Positions 46,717 to 55,054 are shown, counted from the stretch's first letter. The stretch is 64,000 nt of DNA from Polynucleobacter sp. JS-Polo-80-F4 (GCF_018881965.1 NZ_JACVPI010000001.1:1680018-1744017), one strand, 5' to 3'. The notes: generated by a model not told the origin, from the letters alone. A program made the numbers and translations.

Positions 46717-46738
46717 TTTGTACCAATCTTGTACCATA
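46717..46738 (+). repeat. right putative arm sites, tandem TTGTACCA
   Basis: Two head-to-tail copies of an 11-bp unit (ATTTTGTACCA, ATCTTGTACCA). The second contains the same TCTTGTACCAT as 39226-39236. They sit directly in front of the integrase start. Confidence 0.5.
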
Positions 46739-46858
46739 AAATTATGTAATTAGATGATACGGAATGATACGAAGTTAGTCAAAGACCTTAATAAATATAT
46801 AGTTAAGATGGCAATTCATGAGTTTGGATGACATGGCTTGAAATATATATATGGCGGT

Positions 46859-46872
46859 TCTCGTCTCCGCCA
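46859..46872 (+). repeat. attR core
   Basis: TCTCGTCTCCGCCA, identical to the last 14 bases of tRNA-Ser. It also lies in an inverted repeat: ATATGGCGG (46849-46857) against CCGCCATAT (46867-46875). Confidence 0.85.
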
Positions 46873-46933
46873 TATTATTAGGCAAAACAAGTGTTTGTAG
46901 AGATGCAATCTACTTGTTACCAAAAGTGTTACC

Positions 46934-46959
46934 AAAGCCATCCCTCGGGGTGGCTTTTT
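46934..46959 (+). terminator. ancestral tRNA-Ser terminator
   Basis: AAAGCCATCCC pairs with GGGGTGGCTTT (one wobble), loop TC, followed by a T run. It probably ended tRNA-Ser before the element inserted. Confidence 0.75.
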
Positions 46960-47069
46960 CGTTATTGGGTCAGGTGAGATCAAAAAGGGATATTGGCTTA
47001 TTTTTGCTGCTTCGACTCTTCTATACTCTATAAAGAGTATCTCTTTCATTTGTTAAAAAGAAGCCCATT

Positions 47070-48758
47070 ATGAAAATGTTTAAAAGCTATTTCACCGCAT
47101 TTCTCTTTTTAACTTCAGCTCAAGTATTTGCCGATACTGCTACGGTGTATTTCAATGGCGATATCCTCACTATGGAGAGCGATAAACCTCAGTATGTTGA
47201 GGCAATTGTTATTAAGGACAAAAAAATTGCTTTTACTGGCAGCATGCGAGATGCTTTAACTCAGGCCGGCACCAATCCAGCGCTTCAGGATTTAAAAGGC
47301 AAAACTTTATTGCCCGGGTTTATAGATGGCTGGGGCCACTTTACTTTGATTGCCCAAAATACCCTGAGTGTCAATCTTGGTTATTTCTCAGATAAACCTC
47401 CTCATACAACTCAAGAGCTAATAGGCCGCTTGAAAACAGAGGCTCGACCATTTAATGGTTGGGTCATTGGCTCAGAGTATGCGGACGCTTTTCTGACTGA
47501 TGGTCCTTTGACGATTGCGCAGTTAGACGAAGCATTTCCTAATCAGCCAGTATTTATCAATAATATTTCTACGCTAACTGGAATTGTTAACACGGCGGGC
47601 TTAAATAAGCTGGGTATTACTAAAGCTACTAAAGTTACGCAAGGAATGATTCCTGTTGATCCGAAAACCGGAAAACTCACCGGTGAATTGATTGGCAACC
47701 CAAATTTAGATGCAACAGCAAAAGTATTTGGTAAATATTCTCGCGACTTAATGATGGAAACTTATCGCAAGGCTGAAAAGATTTATGTATCCAATGGGTT
47801 TACTACAGCCCAAAGCTATGAAAGCACTATTCAAGATATCAGTAATATGCGCCAGGCAATAGATCGCAATGTGGTTAGCTTAGATCTGATAGCTTTGCCT
47901 ACCTATGATGTAGTTGACCAGCTACTGATTACTAATCCAAAGTATCCATTTGGGATCTATACCAAGGGTGATGGAGGCTTTAAGGTTGCCGGAATATTGG
48001 TTTCAACGGATGGCGCACCGCAATTACGTTTGGCTTATTTCACTAAGCCTTATATTGACACCACAGGGTTCCCAAAGGATTGGCGCGGAATGGCTGTTGC
48101 CTCCCAGGATCTAGTGGATCGTTATGCAAAGTTAGCCTACGCAAAAAATATCCAATATTTCGGTTACTCAAATGGCGATGCTGGTATTGATATGACGCTT
48201 TCTGGGGTTGCAAAGGCAGTTCAAGAAACAGGGATTACGGAAGACCGTAGGACAGTTATTTCTCATTCATTTTTTATTCGTGATGATCAGATAGACCAAT
48301 ATAAGACTAATAAAATACTTGCCCAATTTATGCCTAACCACATCTGGATGTATGGCGATGTGTATAAGCAAATTCTAGGGGATGGAAGGGCTAGCAATAT
48401 GGTGCCTCTAAATTTGGCCCAATCAAAAGGTCTTCAGTTCGGAATTCATAATGACACTCCATCCTCTGGCCCAAGCGCGCTATTTACGGTTTGGACTGCT
48501 GTAAATCGCAAGACGTACGGAGGGGATATCTTGGGCTCTGATCAACGAATCGATCCATACACAGCTCTGCGTAGCTTCACTTCAGTACCTGCTTATATGT
48601 ATAAGGAAGAGGCAAATAAAGGCAGCATCACTCCTGGTAAGTTTGCCGATCTAGTGGTGCTCGATCGTAATCCATTGAAGGTAGACCCAATGGAAATTAA
48701 AGATATTCAAATCATGAAAACCATTAAGGACGGCAAGGTACTTTATGTTCGGCCATAG
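47070..48758 (+). CDS. periplasmic YtcJ-like amidohydrolase
   Basis: A 562-residue amidohydrolase-superfamily protein with a Sec signal peptide (MFKSYFTAFLFLTSAQVFA). The family start is present (TVYFNGDILTMESDKPQYVEAIVI; LPGFIDGWGHF at 81-91), then SHSFFIRDDQI and FGIHNDTPSSGPSALF, and the closing GSITPGKFADLVVLDRNPL. The usual HxH metal pair is W88-G89-H90 here, so one ligand is missing. Family members hydrolyse amides or carbamates; the substrate is unknown. It stands alone with an inverted repeat upstream and its own terminator. Confidence 0.82.
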   Translation: MKMFKSYFTAFLFLTSAQVFADTATVYFNGDILTMESDKPQYVEAIVIKDKKIAFTGSMRDALTQAGTNPALQDLKGKTLLPGFIDGWGHFTLIAQNTLSVNLGYFSDKPPHTTQELIGRLKTEARPFNGWVIGSEYADAFLTDGPLTIAQLDEAFPNQPVFINNISTLTGIVNTAGLNKLGITKATKVTQGMIPVDPKTGKLTGELIGNPNLDATAKVFGKYSRDLMMETYRKAEKIYVSNGFTTAQSYESTIQDISNMRQAIDRNVVSLDLIALPTYDVVDQLLITNPKYPFGIYTKGDGGFKVAGILVSTDGAPQLRLAYFTKPYIDTTGFPKDWRGMAVASQDLVDRYAKLAYAKNIQYFGYSNGDAGIDMTLSGVAKAVQETGITEDRRTVISHSFFIRDDQIDQYKTNKILAQFMPNHIWMYGDVYKQILGDGRASNMVPLNLAQSKGLQFGIHNDTPSSGPSALFTVWTAVNRKTYGGDILGSDQRIDPYTALRSFTSVPAYMYKEEANKGSITPGKFADLVVLDRNPLKVDPMEIKDIQIMKTIKDGKVLYVRP

Positions 48759-48787
48759 GTGACCCATGAGGTTCTTCCAGCTGTAAA

Positions 48788-48810
48788 AAAGGGGCTTACA
48801 GCCCCTTTGT
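48788..48810 (+). terminator. terminator of the amidohydrolase gene
   Basis: AAAGGGGCT / AGCCCCTTT with loop TAC, 30 bp past the stop, between convergent genes. Confidence 0.85.
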
Positions 48811-48832
48811 TGATTTTAGATTCATCGATCGA

Positions 48833-49378
48833 TCAATTAAATCCATTTACCGCCTGCATGTAACCTTGGATATATTGTGGCGGCACATAGAGTTCAGTCT
48901 TCATGCCATTCCTGGCGGATAGGGTGATGATGAAACCCTTCTTCATTTTGTCTTTGAGGAATGCTTCAGTCAATTGAATGGAAACGACTTCTCTAAAGAT
49001 GCAGCCTCGATCGCCACAAGCACCAGCTTCTCTGCCAACTACTTTAAATGTTGTCGCAGGAGTGCCTTCCTGAGTTGCTGAATCGTAGTAGCGCCATTGA
49101 GCAAAATAGGTCAGTTGTGCGTTGAGCTCATAAGTCTTTGCACCTTGCTTAGTTTGCTCGGCTCTGAGGCTAAACATCTCATAAGTATTGGCTTCATCCA
49201 TCGTATTGATAGGAGGGCCTTGATAGGTTTTTCCACCAGTTGCTGCATTAGGCGTAATGATGGTCGAGTGATAGACATCATTGATTTCCCAGCCACTAAT
49301 TTTTTTATCATTCTGGTTGCAAGCAACTAGGCCGCTGATGGCTACTAATAGAAGAACTCGATAGATGATGCGGTGCAT
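48833..49378 (-). CDS. hypothetical lipoprotein
   Basis: A 181-residue protein with a lipoprotein signal peptide ending LVAC (HRIIYRVLLLVAISGLVAC). The mature part is mostly beta with MFSLRAEQTKQGAKTYELNAQLTYFAQ and a CGDRGC pair. The frame opens eight codons earlier, but GGGAG before the ATG at 49378 fixes the start. No family recognised; an outer-membrane location is likely. It converges with the amidohydrolase gene. Confidence 0.7.
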   Translation of the reverse strand: MHRIIYRVLLLVAISGLVACNQNDKKISGWEINDVYHSTIITPNAATGGKTYQGPPINTMDEANTYEMFSLRAEQTKQGAKTYELNAQLTYFAQWRYYDSATQEGTPATTFKVVGREAGACGDRGCIFREVVSIQLTEAFLKDKMKKGFIITLSARNGMKTELYVPPQYIQGYMQAVNGFN

Positions 49379-49441
49379 ATAAAACTCCCTAAGAATCATC
49401 AAATCATACTATCCCTTGGGTTAGGGCTCTAAATCTCAGGT

Positions 49442-50266
49442 TTAGACGTATTTCCCGGTAAGCCCACCATCAACTACTAGTTCTGTGCCCGTAATGTAGG
49501 CAGCGGCATCGGAGACTAAAAAGGCGCAAGCATGGGCGATATCCCAGGCTGAACCTGAGTGACCCATCGGGACTTGGCGATCACGGGCAGCACGAGCTTC
49601 ATCCAAGCCATTTTCAGAGAACATCTTTGCAACCGTATTGGCAATGCGAGGTGTATCGATTAATCCTGGTACTACAGTATTGGCACGTATGCCTTTATCC
49701 GCATATTGCTGGGCAATCATCCGAATAAATTGCGTATTGGCAGCCTTCGTCACGCTATAGGCTAGGTGAGGGTAGCCTAAGTAACGCATGCCCGCTACTG
49801 AAGAGATAGCAATAATATTGCCGGTACCGCGCGCCACCATTTCGGGTAAGACTTCTTGTGCTGCCAATAATAGGCTGCGCACATTTACCTTGTGAATGCG
49901 ATCAAAGTCTTCAGCGCTAGTTTCCATTGGCCCACCAACTTTGCCAATCCCCACGTTGTGATGCAAAACATCAATGGGGCCAAACTGTATGCGAGCTTCA
50001 CTAAAGAGTCTTTTAACTTCGTCTTCTTCAGAAACATCCCCAACAAAAGTGGCTGCAACACCACCTTCTTCCAAAATGAGCCTGGTGGTTTCTTCTGCGG
50101 AGACTTGGTCGCGATCGATCACACAGACTTTAGCGCCTAATCGGGCATAGGTCACACAAGAAGCTCGACCAATACTCCAACCGGGACCGGCCGATCCTCC
50201 GCCAGAAACAAAAATCACGCGATTAGTGAGATCAGTCGGTAAACCAGGAGGATACTTCCGTTCCAT
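49442..50266 (-). CDS. short-chain dehydrogenase/reductase
   Basis: A 274-residue classical SDR: FVSGGGSAGPGWSIGRAS (a lengthened nucleotide-binding loop), NVGIGKVGGP, ISSVAGMRYLGYPHLAYSVTKAA (catalytic Ser, Tyr, Lys) and ELVVDGGLTGKYV at the end. It probably oxidises or reduces a hydroxyacyl or alcohol intermediate. Last gene of the five-gene operon; its ATG follows the stop of the upstream SDR with no gap. Confidence 0.9.
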   Translation of the reverse strand: MERKYPPGLPTDLTNRVIFVSGGGSAGPGWSIGRASCVTYARLGAKVCVIDRDQVSAEETTRLILEEGGVAATFVGDVSEEDEVKRLFSEARIQFGPIDVLHHNVGIGKVGGPMETSAEDFDRIHKVNVRSLLLAAQEVLPEMVARGTGNIIAISSVAGMRYLGYPHLAYSVTKAANTQFIRMIAQQYADKGIRANTVVPGLIDTPRIANTVAKMFSENGLDEARAARDRQVPMGHSGSAWDIAHACAFLVSDAAAYITGTELVVDGGLTGKYV

Positions 50267-51007
50267 TTATTGACTCAGCCCAACCGTCATGCCGCCGCAC
50301 ACATAAATTGTCTGACCTGTAGTGAAGCCTGCGCGCTGATCTAGCAGCGAAGCAACGATATGTGCCACTTCCTCTGGTTGACCAATGCGACCTAGTGGAA
50401 CACTATCTAAGATACGTTGTGTAGCTGGTGCACCAGGAGGATTGGCACTCTGAAAGAGTTCTGTAGCAATGGGGCCAGGCCCAATAGCATTAACCGTGAT
50501 GCCATCGCTAGCGAGCTCTAAGGCCAAGGTGCGAGTTAAGCCTAGTAAGCCAGCTTTAGTAGTGGCATATACGATACGCTCTTCTTTGCCCAAGGCAGCG
50601 CGACTAGCAATATTGACGATACGTCCAAAATGAGCCGCTTTCATGCCGGGAAGGACAGCTTGCACGCAAATAATGGCCGCTGCAACATTCACGTTCATTA
50701 CAGCCTGAAGATCGGCAATAGTAGTCTTTTCAATCGTTGCAGGGCGAACAATGCCTGCATTATTCACTAGGCGAGTAATTGAAAATGTCGAAGTCGCCTC
50801 CGCTAATGCGGCACGCAAAGTTTTTTCATTAGAGACATCTACTTCAAAAAAACTTTCATGTTCAGTTGCTTTGGCAGGAGACTCTTTATCAAAGTTGATG
50901 ACATGCATACCATCAGCGATCAGTCTTTCTAAGATAGCCCGCCCAATGCCACGGCTAGCGCCAGTAACTAATACGGTTTCTCTAGTAGTTTTGATTTCAG
51001 AGCTCAT
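50267..51007 (-). CDS. short-chain dehydrogenase/reductase (FabG-like)
   Basis: A 246-residue classical SDR with VLVTGASRGIGRAI, NNAGIV, NIASRAALGKEERIVYATTKAG and a C-terminus ending YVCGGMTVGLSQ. FabG-like, so 3-oxoacyl or related reduction is plausible. Fourth gene in the operon, nine bases after the citrate-synthase-like gene. Confidence 0.9.
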   Translation of the reverse strand: MSSEIKTTRETVLVTGASRGIGRAILERLIADGMHVINFDKESPAKATEHESFFEVDVSNEKTLRAALAEATSTFSITRLVNNAGIVRPATIEKTTIADLQAVMNVNVAAAIICVQAVLPGMKAAHFGRIVNIASRAALGKEERIVYATTKAGLLGLTRTLALELASDGITVNAIGPGPIATELFQSANPPGAPATQRILDSVPLGRIGQPEEVAHIVASLLDQRAGFTTGQTIYVCGGMTVGLSQ

Positions 51008-51016
51008 GATTCACTT

Positions 51017-51796
51017 TTAGCCAATCTTATTGGCGCCATCCACAAACGGAATGGCATGTTCAATGGTGTCCCAAATAAAGCGACCGGATGGACTCTGTTG
51101 CTCTTCAACAATATGGGCTACTAAGCCAGCTGAGCGCGAGATCACGGCAAAGCCACGCATCACTGCAGTAGGAATACCGATTTCTCCAAGAAGGGCGGCA
51201 ACAGCACCAGTAGCATTAATAGTAATGGGGCGGCCAGCAACTTCATCCACCGCCTTAGATAAAGTCTCAAGCGCGCGAATATGATCGCCTTTCAGTTCTT
51301 TCTCTGCGCGGCCCATTTCTAAGAGTTTGTAGGCTCTTGGATCTACCGGCTTATGCAAGTGGTGCCCAAAGCCAGGAACAGCGCCTTTAATGCTCTTGTA
51401 ATGCTGCGCAATCGTAAGTGCTTCTGCATATTGATCTTTGGCAGCAATAATTCGGTCTAGCAAAGCTGAGCAGTTCTCCATCGTGCCAATAAAGGAGCTA
51501 CCGACAGCGAGTAAGCCAGCTGATACGGCTCCTTGGAGGTTTTCTGGAGCGCTCATATAGATTAAGCGTGTAGCGATCGCGCTCGGCGTTAATCCATGCT
51601 CCATTAAAACAATGAGCACAACATCCGTAATGCGAATATCAACACCGCGAGGCTCTCTACCAAGAATTTGCATCAACATGACCTCAGTAAATGTCTTCTT
51701 GCCCATTAAGTCCTCCACTAAATCCGCATCACGGTAATGCAGGCTAGTGAGGGTGTGTGTACACAGGCTGGTAACGGGGGTCTTTTTGGTAGTCAT
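51017..51796 (-). CDS. citrate-synthase-like citryl-CoA lyase family protein
   Basis: A 259-residue protein matching the catalytic part of citrate synthases but much shorter (normal enzymes exceed 370). It has DVVLIVLMEHGLTPSAIATRL with an active-site-type His, AVPGFGHHLHKPVDPRAYKLLEM with a second, and RSAGLVAHIVEEQQSP at the end. Such short forms are annotated as citryl-CoA lyases and may cleave or form citramalyl-like CoA esters. Third gene in the operon after the acyl-CoA ligase, so a CoA-ester substrate made there is likely. Confidence 0.82.
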   Translation of the reverse strand: MTTKKTPVTSLCTHTLTSLHYRDADLVEDLMGKKTFTEVMLMQILGREPRGVDIRITDVVLIVLMEHGLTPSAIATRLIYMSAPENLQGAVSAGLLAVGSSFIGTMENCSALLDRIIAAKDQYAEALTIAQHYKSIKGAVPGFGHHLHKPVDPRAYKLLEMGRAEKELKGDHIRALETLSKAVDEVAGRPITINATGAVAALLGEIGIPTAVMRGFAVISRSAGLVAHIVEEQQSPSGRFIWDTIEHAIPFVDGANKIG

Positions 51797-51819
51797 AGTC
51801 TATGAATATTAAATATTGT

Positions 51820-53328
51820 CTAAGTAGGCGCTTGAAGTTTTTGAATGACGGCACTCTTGAGTAACTTGCCGACGTTAGAGCGAGGCAAGCTTTCATAAAA
51901 GTGAACGTGTTTTGGAGTTTGTACTGGACCTAGGAGGTTTCGTACAAAGGCAATAAGTTCCGCTTCATCAGCTTGCTTGCCTGGGTGTAATTGCACTGCA
52001 GCTTGAACAGTTTCACCCCATTTTTCATCGGGTAGACCGAATACAAGACATTCATGAACAGCGGGGTGCTGACTTAAGGCATTTTCAACATCAACTGGAT
52101 AGACATTAAAGCCACCAGTAATCACGATGTCCTTGAGGCGATCCTTGAGATAGAGAAAGCCACGCTCATCAATCAACCCGCGGTCACCAGTGTGAAGCCA
52201 GCCATCAATAATCGTTTCAGCTGTTTTTTCAGGCATACGCCAATAGCCATTCATGAGCAGATCGCCGCGGGCAACCACTTCACCGATTTCACCAGTGGGC
52301 AATAGCTCTCCTTCGGGAGACATGATGGCCACGTCACTAAACCAAGTAGGTCTGCCAACCGCTGCCCAGTTATTATGATCTTCAAAATCCTCCGGGCGCA
52401 TGACCGTTAGAATTTGTGGCGCTTCGGTTTGACCATATGTAGTGCCCAATACTGGACCAAAGAAGTCCCGTACCTTGCGTACTTGTTCTGGCGGCATTGG
52501 AGCACCGCCATAAATGAGTCTACGCAGTTTTGGATAATCATCTCTAGATGCATTAGGCAATGCCATCAACATGTATACAAGGGTTGGCGGCATGAAGCAA
52601 ACAGTGCCGCGACGCTCACGAAAAGCAGTTCTCACCACTTCAGCGCCAGCGCCATCCAAAATGACATGACATCCACCTTGTGCCAAGATTGGAACGATAT
52701 AAGTGGATGTGCCATGCGTAATTGGGGCTGCTACAACATAGCGCTCGTGCTCATCAAATCCCCAGACCTGAATTTGATTGCTGATATTAGCCATCCAAGC
52801 GCGATAAGGCTGCATTACACCCTTAGGGGCTCCAGTGGTGCCGCCAGTAAATTTAATCGCCTGAATTGCATCAAGGGGTAACTCAAAAGAAGGTTGTGGC
52901 GCATCCTCATGTAGATGAATTAATTCAGCCATGCTGCGGGCAGATACATCCGAATCAGTACCGGTATAAATCCAAGCGCCTGGCGCACCTTTGAGAAGCT
53001 CTTGATTAGCGGCATCTAAGATCACAATAGAAGGCTCGGTGACTTTGATAATGCGTTGAATCTCAGGATGTGTACTCTTGGGATTGAGTGGAATCCATAC
53101 CTTGCCACAAGCCAAAATAGCTAGCAGGGCAGTGATGTGATCCGCGCTATTGCCTGCACAAATAGCAACGCGACTCTGCAGTGTTGGATCTAATGCAGTC
53201 AGACCAGCTGCCAGCGCTTTTACACGATGCGCTAAGGCTGCATAGTGAATAGGCCCTTGCGGTGTATCAATAGCAATACGATCAGGCCAGCGCTGTGCAG
53301 CCCGCCAAAAAAAATCAATTGGAAACAT
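51820..53328 (-). CDS. acyl-CoA synthetase (AMP-forming)
   Basis: A 502-residue ANL-superfamily ligase: KFTGGTTGAPKGVMQP (phosphate loop), TTYGQTEAPQ, GWLHTGDRGLIDERGFLYLKDRLKDIVITGG (hinge) and the C-terminal Lys in RSNVGKLLKSAV. It activates a carboxylic acid to its CoA thioester; the chain type cannot be read. Second gene in the operon, six bases after the binding protein gene. Confidence 0.9.
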   Translation of the reverse strand: MFPIDFFWRAAQRWPDRIAIDTPQGPIHYAALAHRVKALAAGLTALDPTLQSRVAICAGNSADHITALLAILACGKVWIPLNPKSTHPEIQRIIKVTEPSIVILDAANQELLKGAPGAWIYTGTDSDVSARSMAELIHLHEDAPQPSFELPLDAIQAIKFTGGTTGAPKGVMQPYRAWMANISNQIQVWGFDEHERYVVAAPITHGTSTYIVPILAQGGCHVILDGAGAEVVRTAFRERRGTVCFMPPTLVYMLMALPNASRDDYPKLRRLIYGGAPMPPEQVRKVRDFFGPVLGTTYGQTEAPQILTVMRPEDFEDHNNWAAVGRPTWFSDVAIMSPEGELLPTGEIGEVVARGDLLMNGYWRMPEKTAETIIDGWLHTGDRGLIDERGFLYLKDRLKDIVITGGFNVYPVDVENALSQHPAVHECLVFGLPDEKWGETVQAAVQLHPGKQADEAELIAFVRNLLGPVQTPKHVHFYESLPRSNVGKLLKSAVIQKLQAPT

Positions 53329-53334
53329 AAATAA

Positions 53335-54327
53335 TTATTCAGCCTTTGCGCCAGAAGCTTTAACTACATCACGCCAGCGTTTGACTTCCGCAGCCTCAAA
53401 TGCAACCATCTTTTCTGGGGTGCCAGGTTCAGGCGTTGCTGCTAACTCTTGCATACGCTGACGCACTTCAGGTGAGTTGAGTGCTTTATTCAGAGCGGCA
53501 TTTAATTGCGAGATGATCGGTTTTGGAGTTCCGGCTGGCGCAACCAAAGCAAACCATGACTGGACGTCAAAACCTGGATAGCCTGATTCAGCAATAGTAG
53601 GTACGTCAGGTAAGAAAGGTGAGCGCTGAGCACTGGTCACTGCAATCGGGCGTAGTTTTCCAGCCTTAATATGCGGTAAGGCCGAAGGGGCGTTATCAAA
53701 CATTGACTCTACTTGTCCGCCTAGCAAATCTGTTACGGCAGGTGCACTACCTTTGTAGGGGATATGCAGCATTTGGATTTTGGCCTGCATCTTAAACATT
53801 TCACCGGAGAGATGAATAGAAGAGCCGCTGCCTGAAGAGGCAAATGTAACGCCATCTTTTGAATCCTTAGCGTAGCGCACATAGTCGGCCACGGTCTTTA
53901 CAGGAAGACTTGGATTAACAACCAAAATATTTGGAATCTTGGCAATCATGCCTATCGGTTCAAAATCTTTAATGGGGTCATAGCTCAGATTTGGATAGAG
54001 CGTAGCGTTGATCGTATTTGCAATTGAGAATGCATAGAGAGTGTAGCCATCAGCGGGAGAGCGAGCCACAATTTCAGCGCCGACGTTGCTATTGGCGCCA
54101 GGACGGTTTTCAACCACGATAGATTGGCCAAGCGTGTTACCCATGCTGACGGATACCAAGCGCGTCAGTACATCAGTAGCGCCACCAGCTGAATAGCCAA
54201 CAACAATCTTAATTGGCTTAGTCGGCCATGCTGGTGATGATTGCGCTAAAGCGCTCAATGAAGTGCTCGCGAGCAAGGTTGCAACAACAGCCAACCAGCC
54301 TTTTTTAGACGTGAAATGTAAAGACAT
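53335..54327 (-). CDS. Bug/TctC periplasmic substrate-binding protein
   Basis: A 330-residue tripartite-tricarboxylate-transporter-type solute receptor with a signal peptide (KKGWLAVVATLLASTSLSALAQ). It shows WPTKPIKIVVGYSAGGATDVLTR, VENRPGANSNVGAEIVARSPADGYTL and HIPYKGSAPAVTDLLGGQVE, all Bug hallmarks. The ATG at 54327 has GGAGA seven bases before it; the frame opens 17 codons earlier. No TctA/TctB membrane genes are here, as is common for Bug proteins. First gene of a five-gene operon, so it probably binds that operon's carboxylate. Confidence 0.92.
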   Translation of the reverse strand: MSLHFTSKKGWLAVVATLLASTSLSALAQSSPAWPTKPIKIVVGYSAGGATDVLTRLVSVSMGNTLGQSIVVENRPGANSNVGAEIVARSPADGYTLYAFSIANTINATLYPNLSYDPIKDFEPIGMIAKIPNILVVNPSLPVKTVADYVRYAKDSKDGVTFASSGSGSSIHLSGEMFKMQAKIQMLHIPYKGSAPAVTDLLGGQVESMFDNAPSALPHIKAGKLRPIAVTSAQRSPFLPDVPTIAESGYPGFDVQSWFALVAPAGTPKPIISQLNAALNKALNSPEVRQRMQELAATPEPGTPEKMVAFEAAEVKRWRDVVKASGAKAE

Positions 54328-54503
54328 AGATCTTCTCCAATGTATAGGGTGCCTTAAGACAATCTTTAGAGGCCCCAATTTTTATTTATTCAGTATTTAT
54401 AACACCAAAGTTCCCCAAACGCGTTCTTAGCTTCCGAGCCAGCCACTTCATTGCCAGGCTCTTTATTAGGGTATCTCACTAGTTAATTATTAAACTTCAC
54501 AAC

Positions 54504-54531
54504 TTCACAACTTCAGAAGTTGTGATATAGT
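54504..54531 (+). promoter_or_regulatory. promoter with built-in palindromic operator
   Basis: -35 TTCACA (54504-54509), 16-base spacer, -10 TATAGT (54526-54531). The spacer is filled by a 21-base palindrome, arms TCACAACTTC (54505-54514) and GAAGTTGTGA (54516-54525) around one base. A further TTCACAAC copy sits at 54496-54503. This is what a repressor-controlled promoter looks like; it drives the 59-residue HTH gene. Confidence 0.7.
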
Positions 54532-54550
54532 ACTGGAACTGGGAGATGAA

Positions 54551-54730
54551 ATGAAGAGACAGATACCAAAAACACATCAAGCCTTGGAGTGGGTAGGGAA
54601 GGGCATGACTGCTGCTCAAGCAGCCAGAAAGATGCAGATTTCAGAATCCAGTGTGTATGCCGCCCTTAGAAAGACAAAGGCGAAAGAAGTGGGTTGTTGT
54701 CCAACATGTGGTCACAAAATAAGGAACTAA
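54551..54730 (+). CDS. 59-residue HTH protein with zinc-ribbon tail
   Basis: Starts MKRQIPKTHQALEWVG. An HTH lies at about 18-40 (GMTAAQAARKMQISESSVYAAL, split here as turn around KMQIS), and the C-terminus has CCPTCGHK, a CxxC knuckle that may bind zinc. GGGAG lies five bases before the ATG. Small, complete and well initiated; probably a DNA-binding regulator acting on the palindrome in its own promoter. The stop lies one base before the next ATG, so the pair is co-transcribed. Confidence 0.75.
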   Translation: MKRQIPKTHQALEWVGKGMTAAQAARKMQISESSVYAALRKTKAKEVGCCPTCGHKIRN

Positions 54731-54731
54731 G

Positions 54732-55031
54732 ATGAAAAAGACTCTATTAGCAGCTGTATCAATCTCCGTTGCTGCATTTGCGTATGCGAATACATCGCCG
54801 TCAGATTCTTCTGAGTTGATTAATCAGCAGTGCAAAATATCTGCTGAAGCGGTATCCACTTTGAAGGGCTTACGTTACGGCAACACTTCAATTCGCAAAG
54901 ATGTAGCTACTCTAATCAACGCAAGCCTGAAGACCCCAGAGAATCGTGATCTGGCACAAAAGACGCTGAATCTGATGGTGGACGACAAAACCACTGATGT
55001 AAGAGGCTTAGAAGGAAAGTACTGCTCTTAA
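54732..55031 (+). CDS. hypothetical secreted protein
   Basis: A 99-residue protein with a signal peptide (KKTLLAAVSISVAAFAYA). The mature part is helical with two cysteines (NQQCKIS and the final KYCS). No family recognised. It follows the HTH gene without a gap and may be under the same operator. Confidence 0.65.
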   Translation: MKKTLLAAVSISVAAFAYANTSPSDSSELINQQCKISAEAVSTLKGLRYGNTSIRKDVATLINASLKTPENRDLAQKTLNLMVDDKTTDVRGLEGKYCS

Positions 55032-55054
55032 GGAGTTCAGTTTGAATTCATAAG

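Larger units (their letters stand above)
39125..46872. mobile_element. 7.7-kb integrative element in tRNA-Ser
   Basis: Bounded by a 14-bp direct repeat TCTCGTCTCCGCCA: the tRNA-Ser 3' end on the left and a free copy on the right. At the right end inside the repeat lie a tyrosine integrase, an uncharacterised gene, an AlpA regulator and a HUH endonuclease, all on the minus strand. The rest is small secreted or membrane proteins and a macro-domain pair. The genes are visibly more A/T-rich than the flanking housekeeping genes. There are no capsid, terminase large subunit, Zot or conjugation genes, so it is best described as a small genomic island or satellite-like element. Confidence 0.85.
46738..47069. 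other. 332-bp right junction of the element, no gene
   Basis: Holds the right attachment site (46859-46872), the displaced original downstream region of tRNA-Ser with its terminator (46934-46959), and an ATACTCT-ATAA-AGAGTAT inverted repeat (47023-47040) shortly before the amidohydrolase gene, a possible operator near a TATACT -10 box at 47022-47027. Confidence 0.55.

Noticed and set aside
39125-46872. Element as an inovirus (filamentous prophage)
   Set aside because: A HUH protein and small membrane proteins fit, but there is no Zot-type ATPase and no typical coat protein row.
46816-47049. Minus-strand frame across the right junction
   Set aside because: It crosses attR and a terminator, has no ribosome-binding site and no recognisable product.
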